A DNA stretch of 35,918 bases from the NCBI GenBank assembly GCA_017961175.1, contig JAGCXV010000069.1, forward strand, positions 1 through 35,918, read 5' to 3'. The DNA is from Bacteroidales bacterium. GTDB lineage: Bacteria; Bacteroidota; Bacteroidia; Bacteroidales; UBA932. Position 1 is the stretch's first letter; the number at the start of each line of letters is the position of its first letter. Made by a program: the position numbers and the translations under genes. Shown piece after piece: positions 7,908 through 16,333 of this stretch. Under the pieces are notes generated by a model, which was not told the origin of the DNA, searched no databases, and saw only the letters and a list, made by a program, of their open reading frames with translations.

Positions 7908-8693
7908 ATGCTGGATTTCATCAACATACATTGGATAGACATCATAGACATCCTGCTTGTGGGACTGCTCATCTATCAGATTTACAAACTGATACGAGGA
8001 ACGGCCGCTATGAGCATATTCATCGGCATCATTATCCTTTATTTCATCTGGCTGGTGGTCAAGACCATCCACATGGAACTCCTCAGCGCCATTATGGGAC
8101 AGGTTCTCGGAGTTGGAGTGCTGGCCCTTATCATTATCTTCCAGCAGGAAATCCGCAGGTTCCTCATCCATATCGGCAACAACTCCTTCCAGCGCAACAG
8201 CAACTTCCTTACCCGTACACTTTTCGGAAGCAGCAACAAGACCATTCCGCTCAAAACCCTCGACGAGCTTACGCAGGCTGTAAGGAAAATGGCGGAAACC
8301 AAGACCGGGGCCCTGATAGTTATGACTCACCGCTCTACCCTGGAAAGTGTTACGGAAACAGGAGACAGGATAGACGCTGTTGTCAACCGCAGATTGATAG
8401 AGAATCTTTTCTTCAAGAATTCCCCACTCCACGACGGAGCATTGGTTATGGATACCAACCGCCTGATCGCCGCAAGGTGCACCCTTCCTATGTCTGAGAA
8501 CCAGAACATTCCGCCTCAGTACGGAATGCGCCACAGGGCAGCCGTAGGCATAACGGAACAGTCGGACGCAACGGCAATCGTGGTCTCCGAGGAAACCGGA
8601 GGCATTTCTTTCGTTAAAGACGGGGAGATAAAGACCATCAGCTCCATCACGGAGCTAAGGCTTGCTATTGAGAACTCTTATTCTGCTTCTTGA
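7908..8693 (+). CDS. cdaA: Diadenylate cyclase CdaA (c-di-AMP synthase)
   Basis: 261 residues from the ATG at 7908. An upstream in-frame TTG overlaps the promoter box and is rejected. The enzyme condenses two ATP into cyclic di-AMP, which controls potassium and osmolyte balance. The N-terminus is membrane-bound with three helices at about 13-30, 34-54 and 63-78 (DIIDILLVGLLIYQIYKL, FIGIIILYFIWLVV, VLGVGVLALIIIFQQ). The catalytic DAC domain at about 110-240 keeps HDGALV (DGA at 176-178) and GMRHRAA (206-212), then ATAIVVSEETGGIS. No CdaR partner gene is adjacent. Its 3' end overlaps the convergent exported-protein gene by 29 bases. Confidence 0.97.
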   Translation: MLDFINIHWIDIIDILLVGLLIYQIYKLIRGTAAMSIFIGIIILYFIWLVVKTIHMELLSAIMGQVLGVGVLALIIIFQQEIRRFLIHIGNNSFQRNSNFLTRTLFGSSNKTIPLKTLDELTQAVRKMAETKTGALIVMTHRSTLESVTETGDRIDAVVNRRLIENLFFKNSPLHDGALVMDTNRLIAARCTLPMSENQNIPPQYGMRHRAAVGITEQSDATAIVVSEETGGISFVKDGEIKTISSITELRLAIENSYSAS

Positions 8694-9096
8694 GTTCGGA
8701 TTTGTGATACCACTTTCCATCCTTGCCCTTCTTGTACTCCTTACCCTTGCCTATGTGGCGGAGGTAACCTATGTACTGCTGTTCATCCAGAACTTTCTTC
8801 ATTGCATCCAGATTCTTCTTCTGCCATTGCTCGTTAACAGCACGGTATGTTTCCGGATCCTGCATTCCGGCCTTCTGCATATCTTCCAATGCTGCCATGA
8901 CTCCAACATAGTTTACTGTCAGGATGGAATCAACATAAAATTCCTGGGCTTCCGTCAGATTGAGTTTCTTTGCCAGGGCTTTGGTATCTCTTTCCGCAAT
9001 CTCTTCAGGAGTCGGTTGCTTATCGTTCTGCGCAAAAGAAGACACTGTTCCCAGTGCCAGGAAGAATAGTGCCGTAAGGACAAGAATCTTTTTCAT
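8665..9096 (-). CDS. Small exported protein with an LTxxQ-like motif (Spy/CpxP-like?)
   Basis: 143 residues from the ATG at 9096. The reading frame extends upstream through the divergent gene's start, but MKKILVLTALFF begins a clear signal peptide ending near SFAQ (residue 23). The mature part is charged and helical, with NLTEAQEFYVDSIL at residues 46-59 and a second helix KVLDEQQYIGYLR. LTxxQ motifs mark the Spy/CpxP periplasmic chaperone family, but a single motif in a short protein is weak evidence. The C-terminus is Lys-rich (KGKEYKKGKDGKWYHKSE). Its stop lies inside the 3' end of cdaA on the opposite strand. Function unknown. Confidence 0.75.
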   Translation of the reverse strand: MKKILVLTALFFLALGTVSSFAQNDKQPTPEEIAERDTKALAKKLNLTEAQEFYVDSILTVNYVGVMAALEDMQKAGMQDPETYRAVNEQWQKKNLDAMKKVLDEQQYIGYLRHIGKGKEYKKGKDGKWYHKSELKKQNKSSQ

Positions 9097-9108
9097 ATCG
9101 AATTTTAG

Positions 9109-9136
9109 TATCTTTACTCCGCTTAATGCAAAAATA
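9109..9136. promoter_or_regulatory. Overlapping divergent promoters (C69 peptidase and LTxxQ-like gene)
   Basis: On the + strand TATCTTTA at 9109-9116 is one base off TAnnTTTG and faces the C69 gene. On the minus strand TATTTTTG (9136-9129) is an exact match facing the small exported gene. The boxes are 12 bases apart, so the two start points would lie close to or across each other and the promoters should compete. Confidence 0.4.
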
Positions 9137-9160
9137 ATGCGAAACAAAGTTATTAAAATT

Positions 9161-10873
9161 ATGAAATACAGAACCAGTATTATCGCGATGGCTGCAGCTT
9201 TGCTGACTTTTAGTTTCTCCCAGATCGGCGAGGCCTGCACCAATATCATCGTAACCAAAGGTGCTTCCAAGGACGGAAGCGTGATGGTAACCTATGCCGC
9301 AGATTCCCACACCCAGTACGGAGAACTTTACCACCACAATGGCGGGATTTGGCCTAAAGGCACAATGATCAAGGTGTACGAGTGGGATTCCGGCCGCTAT
9401 CTTATGGATATTCCGCAGGCCTCCAGGACCTATTCCACAATGGGCAACATGAACGAGTACCAGCTCATCATAACCGAGACCACTTTCGGAGGGCTTGAGT
9501 CTCTGGTGGACACTACCGGTGGAATAGACTACGGATCCATCATTTACCTGACGCTCCAGAGAGCCAAGACCGCAAGGGAGGCCATAAAGACCATCGCCTG
9601 GTTCATGGAAACCTACGGCTACTGTTCTGAAGGAGAGAGTTTCTCCATTGCAGACAAGGACGAGGCCTGGATTATGGAAATCGTGGGCAAGGGTGTAAAG
9701 CTCGGAAAGGACGGAAAGAACATCAACAAGGGCGCCAACTGGGTTGCCATAAGGATTCCGGACGGCTACATTTCCGGCCACGCCAACTGCTCCAGGATAT
9801 CCACCTTCCCACTGAACGATCCTGAGAACTGCCTCTATTCCAAAGACATCATAAAGTTTGCAAAGCAGAACGGCTATTATGACGGACCGGATAACGAGTT
9901 CAGCTTCTGCGATGCTTTTGCTCCTGCTTCTTTCGGAACCCTCAGAGGCTGCGAAACCCGTGTGTGGAGTTTCTTCAACATCCTTGGCGGCGGCAAGATC
10001 GGAGACCAGGACGCTTCCTATTACGTTGACTACGCTGCCGGAAAGAATCCTGCCAACAAGATGCCTCTGTACATCAAACCTGCCCATCCGCTTACAGTAA
10101 AGGATGTCGCTGATGCAATGAGAGACCATTTTGAGGACACTCCTTTCGAGTTCCGCTATGACCTTGGCGCCGGCCCTTACCAGAACCCTTACAGGTGGAG
10201 ACCGATGTCTTTCATCTCAGACGGCAAGAAATATGAGTTCGAGAGGTCCATTGCCACCCAGCAGACAGGTTTCTGGCTGCTCGGACAGGCAAGGGGATGG
10301 CTTCCTGACATCGTCGGAGGAATCATCTGGTTCGGAGTGGACGACACCGCCACCAGCAGCCTCACTCCAGTTTATTCCAGCGGACTTGAGGCGCCTATGT
10401 GCTTCAGGGTAGGAAACGGCAGCATGGTCAAGTATTCCGATTCTTCCGCCTTCTGGCTTTTCAACCGCATCGCCAACTTTGCCTACAGCCGCTATATGGA
10501 CATCGCTCCTGAGGTTAGGGCAGCAATTGACGAGCACGAGAACGGTGCTCTGAAGATCATTCCTGAGATCGATGCCAACGCTACCAGGATACTGGCCGAG
10601 AGCAAGGATGAGCAAAAGGTGAAGGCCTATCTTACAGACTGGTCAAACATGTTTGCAGACCGCATGTTCCGCAAGTTCAAGAAACTGGACGAATATCTCC
10701 TCGTCAAATACATGGACGGCAACATCAAGAAGCAGAATCCGGACGGAAGCTTCAAGACCATCCACAATGAGGATAACGTCGTGATGCCGGACCAGCCGGG
10801 ATATCCGCAGAAGTGGCTGGATGCCATCTCCAAGGAAATGGAACCGATTCCGGTCAACGAAAAGACATACTAG
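9161..10873 (+). CDS. Secreted C69 family dipeptidase (PepD-like Ntn-hydrolase)
   Basis: 570 residues from the ATG at 9161; an in-frame ATG at 9137 would add eight residues and cannot be excluded. A signal peptide leads straight into EACTNIIVTKGAS, which places the catalytic Cys26 at or near the new N-terminus, as this N-terminal nucleophile family requires. The AADSHTQYGEL and later GEGESFSIADKDEAWIMEI-type segments are typical of peptidase family C69. These enzymes cleave dipeptides; Bacteroidales versions are exported to the periplasm or surface and probably serve peptide scavenging. It is a lone gene, convergent with the DUF4465 gene and separated from it by a long hairpin. Confidence 0.93.
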   Translation: MKYRTSIIAMAAALLTFSFSQIGEACTNIIVTKGASKDGSVMVTYAADSHTQYGELYHHNGGIWPKGTMIKVYEWDSGRYLMDIPQASRTYSTMGNMNEYQLIITETTFGGLESLVDTTGGIDYGSIIYLTLQRAKTAREAIKTIAWFMETYGYCSEGESFSIADKDEAWIMEIVGKGVKLGKDGKNINKGANWVAIRIPDGYISGHANCSRISTFPLNDPENCLYSKDIIKFAKQNGYYDGPDNEFSFCDAFAPASFGTLRGCETRVWSFFNILGGGKIGDQDASYYVDYAAGKNPANKMPLYIKPAHPLTVKDVADAMRDHFEDTPFEFRYDLGAGPYQNPYRWRPMSFISDGKKYEFERSIATQQTGFWLLGQARGWLPDIVGGIIWFGVDDTATSSLTPVYSSGLEAPMCFRVGNGSMVKYSDSSAFWLFNRIANFAYSRYMDIAPEVRAAIDEHENGALKIIPEIDANATRILAESKDEQKVKAYLTDWSNMFADRMFRKFKKLDEYLLVKYMDGNIKKQNPDGSFKTIHNEDNVVMPDQPGYPQKWLDAISKEMEPIPVNEKTY

Positions 10874-10876
10874 CAT

Positions 10877-10964
10877 AATAATAGCAGCCAGATATTTTAG
10901 GCCCCTCCCATTCATGTGGCCATGGGCGGCCACGGGCAAGTTTAAAATACTGGCTGCTATTATT
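10877..10964. terminator. Long multi-part hairpin between convergent genes (probable bidirectional terminator)
   Basis: Outer arms of 15 perfect base pairs (10877-10891 with 10950-10964) continue after one bulged A into a further 7 A/T pairs (10893-10899 with 10943-10949). Inside are GCCC/GGGC (10901-10904, 10934-10937) and GTGGCC/GGCCAC (10916-10921, 10928-10933) with a 6-base loop and an 11-base bulge. Both outer flanks are T-rich in the exit direction (TATTATTTTA on +). The position between two gene ends fits a two-way terminator, though it is more elaborate than needed. Confidence 0.7.
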
Positions 10965-10980
10965 TTATGCAGTAATTGTT

Positions 10981-11811
10981 TTACTTGATGTTAGCCTTGT
11001 TAGGGTTAACGGTTGTGCCTTCGTCAACTCTTACAACGATGCAGTCGATAGCAACGTAAGCAGGAGTGTTAAGTCCGTAAACGCCCTTGTCACTTCCGTC
11101 CATGTCTATCTTGAGGGTATGGATCCTTCCAAGGCTTGAAAGTGGAATAGCCTGCCACTGCTCGAGCATGTACTTGTTGCCGTCTGTGTAGTTGGCAAGA
11201 TATACCTCTACCTTTCCCTTCTGGTTTCCGTCAGCGTCGAGGCCGATGAAGATAACCTTGAACCAACCGTCCTTGATCGGAACACCGCTTCCAAGGTCGG
11301 TAGTCATCTGTGCAACAGCATAGGAAGTGTTGGTGATATAAAGACCTTCGATAACCCTGGTGGTTGTGTCGGTATCGGTGAAGTTCATTGTAGGAGCGTT
11401 GTTCCATCCATTAGGGTCTGCCCAACCGAAAGAAACAAGGCAATGCTCGGTGTTGTTGTATCCAGGATATCCCCTAAGATTCTTGAAGTTGACTGCAAGC
11501 TGGCTCTTGTACCAGTCTGCGGCATCTTCCGGTTTAAGGTCAGCTGCAGGAAAGTTTCCGACAGCAATACCACCTGAATAATACTGGTCCCCAACAGGCT
11601 TTGAACCAAGGCCCGTGTTCTTGTCCAGCCAATAATAACCCTTTCCGTAAAGGTTCTCTCCATAAACGTCGCTGGCATACATTCCAGTCTCGAGGTCATC
11701 GAAAGTTGCTACAACCTGATGGTAAGGAGCATCAGGAGTATGGCTCTTGTTGCAGGAAACCATAACGGCAGCAGCAAGCAGAACCATCGCTGAAAGAACA
11801 ATCTTTTTCAT
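10981..11811 (-). CDS. DUF4465 domain lipoprotein
   Basis: 276 residues with a lipoprotein signal peptide ending MVSC (Cys20). The rest matches the DUF4465 pattern by eye: an early FDDLETGMYASDVYGENLYG, a central EGLYITNTSYAVAQMTTDLG, then DGWFKVIFIGLDADG, KVEVYLANYTDGNKY, WQAIPLSSLGRIHTLKIDMD and the closing NTPAYVAIDCIVV. The family forms a jelly-roll-like beta-sandwich found in secreted Bacteroidota proteins and may bind carbohydrate or a surface ligand; no role is proven. It is divergent from feoAB across 114 bases, which hints at shared metal-responsive control, but no operator is visible. Confidence 0.85.
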   Translation of the reverse strand: MKKIVLSAMVLLAAAVMVSCNKSHTPDAPYHQVVATFDDLETGMYASDVYGENLYGKGYYWLDKNTGLGSKPVGDQYYSGGIAVGNFPAADLKPEDAADWYKSQLAVNFKNLRGYPGYNNTEHCLVSFGWADPNGWNNAPTMNFTDTDTTTRVIEGLYITNTSYAVAQMTTDLGSGVPIKDGWFKVIFIGLDADGNQKGKVEVYLANYTDGNKYMLEQWQAIPLSSLGRIHTLKIDMDGSDKGVYGLNTPAYVAIDCIVVRVDEGTTVNPNKANIK

Positions 11812-11852
11812 ATCAATCCGTATTTTTAATATTAGTTTTCCGTTTGGCGGAG

Positions 11853-11860
11853 CAAATATA
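11853..11860 (-). promoter_or_regulatory. Probable -7 promoter box of the DUF4465 gene
   Basis: The minus strand reads TATATTTG followed by C, an exact TAnnTTTG match, about 41 bases from the ATG. Confidence 0.45.
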
Positions 11861-11906
11861 CAAGAAATACCGAAAAATGGGTATGGACTGCCTTTTTTAA
11901 TTACAC

Positions 11907-11914
11907 TATCTTTG
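11907..11914 (+). promoter_or_regulatory. Probable -7 promoter box of feoAB
   Basis: TATCTTTG followed by CCGCCG. The box ends 11 bases before the ATG at 11926, so the transcript would have almost no leader. No clear -33 element or Fur-like site was seen. Confidence 0.5.
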
Positions 11915-11925
11915 CCGCCGGAAAA

Positions 11926-14322
11926 ATGGCAAAACTATCAGAACTCAACACGGGAGAAAAGGGCGTCATCGTCAAGATCCAGGGCCACGGAGGTTTCCGC
12001 AAGAGGATAATTGAGATGGGCTTTATCCAGGGGAAAATCGTGGAGGTCGTCCACAGAGCTCCCCTGCAGGACCCTGTTGAGTATCAGATTCTTGGCTATC
12101 ACGTATCCTTAAGGCTCAGCGAAGCATCACAGATAGAGGTCATCTCCGTGGAGGAGGCCGAGCACCTTGCCAGGGAGCACAATCCAAGAACTGGCAACTT
12201 CATGCCAACCTGCATCGGATGCGCTGAAAGCAATTGCAAGTTCAGGGACTCCATCGCCAAGGCCACTGAAGAGGAAGACGCACTTTATCGCGGAGCCAGG
12301 GAAAAGAGCAAGGAAATCACCGTTGCGCTTGTGGGCAACCCGAACTGCGGAAAGACGAGCCTATTCAACCGTGCCAGCGGAAGCCACGAGAGGGTGGGCA
12401 ACTACAGCGGGGTTACCGTGGATGCCGTAAGGGGCAAGATGTACTACAAGGGTTACCGCATCACGCTGATAGACCTTCCCGGAACCTATTCCATCTCCGC
12501 CTACAGCCCTGAGGAAAAATATGTCCGCCATACTATCATCCACGACAAGCCGGATGTAATCCTCAACGTGGTGGATTCCTCCAACCTGGAAAGGAACCTC
12601 TTCCTGACCACCCAGCTCATTGACATGAACCTGAAGATGGTCATCGCCCTCAACATGTATGACGAACTTGAGGAGAAGGGAGATCTTCTGGATTACAGGG
12701 AACTTGAAAGGCTGCTCGGAGTGCCGATGGTTCCAACGGTATCCGTCAAGAACCGCGGCATCGCTACCTTGTTCGACACCATCATAGACGTGTATGAGGA
12801 AAACGAGAGCGTGCGCGGCATCCTGAAGCACATCCACGTAAACCATGGGCCGGTAATAGAAAAAAGCGTCAGCCGCATCAGGGAGGAAATCTACAAGAAC
12901 CCTAATGCAATCGATGAGTTTACTCCGCGATATATTGCTCTCCGTATCCTCCAGAAAGACAAGGAAATTGAAAAGGCTCTGGACAAATTCTCCAACAAGG
13001 ATGAAATACTCAAGGTCAGGGACAGCGAGGCCCAGGCAATTGAAAGGGAACTCCACGACACTCCGGAAAACGCGATAATGGATGCCAAATACGGCTTCAT
13101 AGACGGAGCCCTCAGGGAAACTTATCGCAGAGGAGAAAGGAAACCGGGCAAAACCCTTTCCGAAAAGATAGACAACATCGTTACCGGAAGATGGCTCGGA
13201 TTCCCTATTTTCCTAATCGCGATGTACCTGATTTTCCAGGCTACTTTCTCCATCGGCCAGTACCCAATGGACTGGATAGATTCCGGCGTGGGATGGCTGG
13301 GAGAAAAAGTGGGCTCGGCGATGAGCGACGGCTGGCTCAAGGCACTGGTTGTGGACGGAATAATAACGGGAGTCGGCGGGGTGCTGGTGTTCCTGCCTAA
13401 CATCCTGATCCTCTTCTTCTTCATCTCTCTGATGGAAGCCAGCGGCTATATGGCCAGGGCGGCTTTCATAATGGACAAGCTGATGCACCTGATCGGCCTT
13501 CACGGAAGAAGTTTCATCCCGCTCATGATGGGCTTCGGATGCAACGTTCCCGCGGTTATGGCCACAAGGACCATTGAGAACCGCAACGCCAGGATGATCA
13601 CCATCCTCATCAACCCGCTTATGAGCTGCAACGCCAGGCTCCCTATCTACCTGCTTCTGGCGGGAGTCTTCTTCCCTAAGAGCGCAGGGCTTGTAATCTT
13701 CTGCATCTATCTTGGAGGCGTCCTGCTTGCCGGACTTATGGCAAAGCTTTTCAGCAAGGTACTCTTCAACTCGGACGAGACACCGTTCGTAATGGAACTT
13801 CCTCCATACAGGGTTCCGACCCTGAAATCTCTGATCAGAGATACCTGGGACAAGGGAAAGCAGTATCTGCACAAGATTGCAACGGTAATCTTGATAGGAA
13901 CGCTCATCGTCTGGGCCTTGAGCTACTTCCCTACCGGAGACCCGGACCCGGCAGCAAGGCTGGAACACTCCTGGCTTGCCGCCATCGGAGGCTTCATAAG
14001 CCCGGTCCTCGCCCCTTTGGGATTCCACTGGCAGGAAAGCGTTTCCCTGCTTAGCGGAATGGCTGCCAAGGAAATCGTGGTCAGCACGATGAACATGCTC
14101 TACACCGTAGACGGAGAGCTTGTGATCGGAAGCGTTCTTACCCCTGCCGTAGCCCTTGCGTTCATGGCCTTTACCCTGATCTATTTCCCTTGCGTGGCCA
14201 CCATCGGTGCCATCAAGTCTGAAACCGGCAGCTGGAAATGGGCGATTTTCACAGTCTGCTACACCCTCATCCTTGCCTGGATTGTTGCCTTCGTTCTGGT
14301 AAAAGTGTTATCTTTGTATTAA
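11926..14322 (+). CDS. feoB: Fused FeoA-FeoB ferrous iron transporter
   Basis: 798 residues. It takes up Fe(II) across the inner membrane. Residues 1-75 are an SH3-like FeoA domain (MGFIQGKIVEVV, YQILGYHVSLRLSEA). Residues about 130-295 are the G domain with G1 GNPNCGKT (137-144), G3 DLPG (183-186) and G4 NMYD (243-246). The membrane part from about 425 has two Gate domains, including GFGCNVPAVMATR with the conserved Cys, and the second gate WQESVSLLSGMAAKEIVVST. FeoA-FeoB fusion is common in Bacteroidota. The linker carries CIGCAESNC (Cys96, 99, 104), a possible metal or redox site. It stands alone, with the next gene's promoter inside its 3' end. Confidence 0.97.
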   Translation: MAKLSELNTGEKGVIVKIQGHGGFRKRIIEMGFIQGKIVEVVHRAPLQDPVEYQILGYHVSLRLSEASQIEVISVEEAEHLAREHNPRTGNFMPTCIGCAESNCKFRDSIAKATEEEDALYRGAREKSKEITVALVGNPNCGKTSLFNRASGSHERVGNYSGVTVDAVRGKMYYKGYRITLIDLPGTYSISAYSPEEKYVRHTIIHDKPDVILNVVDSSNLERNLFLTTQLIDMNLKMVIALNMYDELEEKGDLLDYRELERLLGVPMVPTVSVKNRGIATLFDTIIDVYEENESVRGILKHIHVNHGPVIEKSVSRIREEIYKNPNAIDEFTPRYIALRILQKDKEIEKALDKFSNKDEILKVRDSEAQAIERELHDTPENAIMDAKYGFIDGALRETYRRGERKPGKTLSEKIDNIVTGRWLGFPIFLIAMYLIFQATFSIGQYPMDWIDSGVGWLGEKVGSAMSDGWLKALVVDGIITGVGGVLVFLPNILILFFFISLMEASGYMARAAFIMDKLMHLIGLHGRSFIPLMMGFGCNVPAVMATRTIENRNARMITILINPLMSCNARLPIYLLLAGVFFPKSAGLVIFCIYLGGVLLAGLMAKLFSKVLFNSDETPFVMELPPYRVPTLKSLIRDTWDKGKQYLHKIATVILIGTLIVWALSYFPTGDPDPAARLEHSWLAAIGGFISPVLAPLGFHWQESVSLLSGMAAKEIVVSTMNMLYTVDGELVIGSVLTPAVALAFMAFTLIYFPCVATIGAIKSETGSWKWAIFTVCYTLILAWIVAFVLVKVLSLY
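14285..14316 (+). promoter_or_regulatory. Probable promoter inside the 3' end of feoB
   Basis: TTG (14285-14287), 21 bases, then TATCTTTG (14309-14316). It faces the exported gene at 14341 and gives a leader of about 18 bases. Confidence 0.55.
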
Positions 14323-14340
14323 AAGAAAACATCAAATAGT

Positions 14341-15147
14341 ATGAAAAAGCTGATTATTATGGCAATGGCAACACTGCTGGGAACTTCCGTTCTGGCCCAG
14401 AACAAAGAAGTTATCGATTTGATCAACCAGAAGGGCACCATTGAAACAGAGGTTCTCTACATTACTACTGATGAGTGGGTTGACAGCATCACCGGAGAAA
14501 TGGAAAAGTTCAACAAGAACGACCTTCAGTTCATCGCGGAGCAAACAGAAAAGGAAATCGCCCGCCTGGACGGAATTATCCAGACCCGGAGCGATATCAT
14601 AAAAAACGAAACCAAACCGGCAAAGCAGATAAAAAAACTCGAGAAGTATTTTAAAGACCTGGACAAGGCCGCTGAATGCTTCACCAAGGCCGAAACCCTG
14701 AAAGCCAGGGCCCTCAAGGTTCACGAGGCCGCTGAAAACAGACTCAACACCCCACACAACGCCAAGCCTGAGGAAAAGCTGACCCATCTCACCTGGTTTA
14801 TCAAGGACAGTTACGGAAACTCCAGAAAGGTAAGGCTTGAGAGAAACGGTAACGGGAAGGCAGAAATCTCTTACGACGATACCGAAAAAGCAGTTGTGGA
14901 CGATTCAATTTTCGACACCGTTGACAAGATGATCAAAGACGGGCAGCTTTATGACGTTGCAAGACAATACGCCCCGATCAGCATTCTTCTGGACGCCAAT
15001 GACGTATGGAGCTGGTACCTCTCCATGGGTTTCGGTTCCAAGGAAATCTTCTCTTCCGGCACCGGCATAGATCCTGATCACAGGGATGCCCTGGTGGAAA
15101 TTCTCGAATATATCCGCAAAGTATTCGAAGACAATAGCGGAAACTAA
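14341..15147 (+). CDS. Exported helical protein of unknown function
   Basis: 268 residues; I do not recognise the family. A signal peptide ends at SVLAQ (residue 20). Residues about 45-135 are rich in Lys and Glu with heptad-like spacing (MEKFNKNDLQFIAEQTEKE, LEKYFKDLDKAAE), suggesting coiled coil. The second half is mixed (THLTWFIKDSYGNSRKVRLE, NDVWSWYLSMGFGS). It is 18 bases after feoB but has its own promoter, so a link to iron is unproven. Its stop lies 7 bases from the end of the convergent TPR gene, and I see no terminator between them. Confidence 0.75.
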   Translation: MKKLIIMAMATLLGTSVLAQNKEVIDLINQKGTIETEVLYITTDEWVDSITGEMEKFNKNDLQFIAEQTEKEIARLDGIIQTRSDIIKNETKPAKQIKKLEKYFKDLDKAAECFTKAETLKARALKVHEAAENRLNTPHNAKPEEKLTHLTWFIKDSYGNSRKVRLERNGNGKAEISYDDTEKAVVDDSIFDTVDKMIKDGQLYDVARQYAPISILLDANDVWSWYLSMGFGSKEIFSSGTGIDPDHRDALVEILEYIRKVFEDNSGN

Positions 15148-15154
15148 CGTATAA

Positions 15155-16333
15155 CTACCGTTCTTCCATAAACAGTTCGCCCTTCAGGAAATCCAGGTTT
15201 TCCTTGGCGAATTCATAGCCCTTCGTTCCGGGGCTGACAAGCTTCAGGTACCTTTCATACCATTCGATTGCTTGTTTGTAATCTTTCTTGATCTGGTAGC
15301 AGTAGGCGACGGTGGAAAGTGCGGCAATGAACTTCGGGTTATACCGGTAGGCCTCCTTGTAGTGCTCGATGGCCTTGTCCCAGGAATTCTGTTTACGGTA
15401 GTATCCCAAACCGTATAGCTGATGTATGCGGGACATAGTTGCCGGGTCTGGCTGAATCATAACCAGGGCCTTGTCCAGCCATGGTTTCACATCTTCCTCA
15501 AACGGATAGAGAAATTCAGATTTTATCGAGGCAATGGTATAAGCCAGATTCACGTCGCTGGAATCAATCTCCCAGGCTGCAAGAAGTTCCTGTTCGGCCC
15601 GGTATTTTGTCTGTGTATGCCAATAGCTCTGCCCCAGAAAATAGTGGATAGGATAAGAGTCGTTCCCGAGATCCTCCTGTCTCTGGAACACCTTGATGGC
15701 GGATTCATAATCCTTATTCCTGTAAAGTGCCAGGCCTTTCAGAGGCGCAATGGTCTCGTTGTCCGGATCCTCGGCGAGGAAGGACTCACAGATTGCAATC
15801 GCACCTTCATAATTGCTGCTGTCAATGAGGATGCCCATCGCCTTGGAGAGGACAGTCTCGTTCATAGGCTTCATCGCCAAAGACCTGCGATAGTACCAAA
15901 GGGCAGAATCTGTCTGCTTTATCTGCCGGAAAGCGTCGCCGACATAACTGATCACGGCAGGAATGGAGTCTAGCTGAAGTATCGCCTTGCCGGTCTGGAT
16001 GCTCTGTGGATATGCTTTCAGGCGGTAGTAGGCCTGCATCAGCCTGACCTTGTAAAGGATGTTGTCCGGCTTGAGGGACGAGAGCAGGAAGTATGTCCCC
16101 GATGCCGTATCATAGTCTCCACTCTGGAAGTGGCAGTCTGCCAGCTCTGCAAGCACGCCTTCATCCATCGCTTCGGGCTGTACCAGGTCCGACAACTTTT
16201 CTATGGCATCGTCCGTCCGGAAAATGCTTTTGAGGTAACGTGCTTCGGAGAGCACGGAATCGCGATGTGTGGTCTGCGCCCACAATGGCACGCAGACCAT
16301 AATCCATATCGCGACAAAGAGGACTTTTTTCAT
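15155..16333 (-). CDS. Exported tetratricopeptide-repeat protein (third gene of the blaI operon)
   Basis: 392 residues with a signal peptide ending at PLWAQ (residue 20). The rest is a run of about nine TPR units, for example VLAELADCHFQSGDYDTASG, ISYVGDAFRQIKQTDSALWY, YPIHYFLGQSYWHTQTKYRA and AALSTVAYCYQIKKDYKQAI. TPR solenoids bind protein partners, so this is probably a periplasmic scaffold. Its ATG shares one base with the stop of the M56-TonB gene (TAATG), meaning translational coupling. TPR proteins behind BlaI/M56 pairs recur in Bacteroidota; the partner is unknown. Confidence 0.88.
   Translation of the reverse strand: MKKVLFVAIWIMVCVPLWAQTTHRDSVLSEARYLKSIFRTDDAIEKLSDLVQPEAMDEGVLAELADCHFQSGDYDTASGTYFLLSSLKPDNILYKVRLMQAYYRLKAYPQSIQTGKAILQLDSIPAVISYVGDAFRQIKQTDSALWYYRRSLAMKPMNETVLSKAMGILIDSSNYEGAIAICESFLAEDPDNETIAPLKGLALYRNKDYESAIKVFQRQEDLGNDSYPIHYFLGQSYWHTQTKYRAEQELLAAWEIDSSDVNLAYTIASIKSEFLYPFEEDVKPWLDKALVMIQPDPATMSRIHQLYGLGYYRKQNSWDKAIEHYKEAYRYNPKFIAALSTVAYCYQIKKDYKQAIEWYERYLKLVSPGTKGYEFAKENLDFLKGELFMEER

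Noticed and set aside
9020-10129. 369-codon minus-strand frame opposite the C69 dipeptidase
   Set aside because: Long, but fully antisense to a gene with a catalytic Cys and signal peptide; composition is typical of a shadow frame in GC-richer third positions.
11811-11926. Fur-type operator between DUF4465 and feoAB genes
   Set aside because: I looked for an A/T-rich inverted repeat near the feoAB promoter and found no convincing match.
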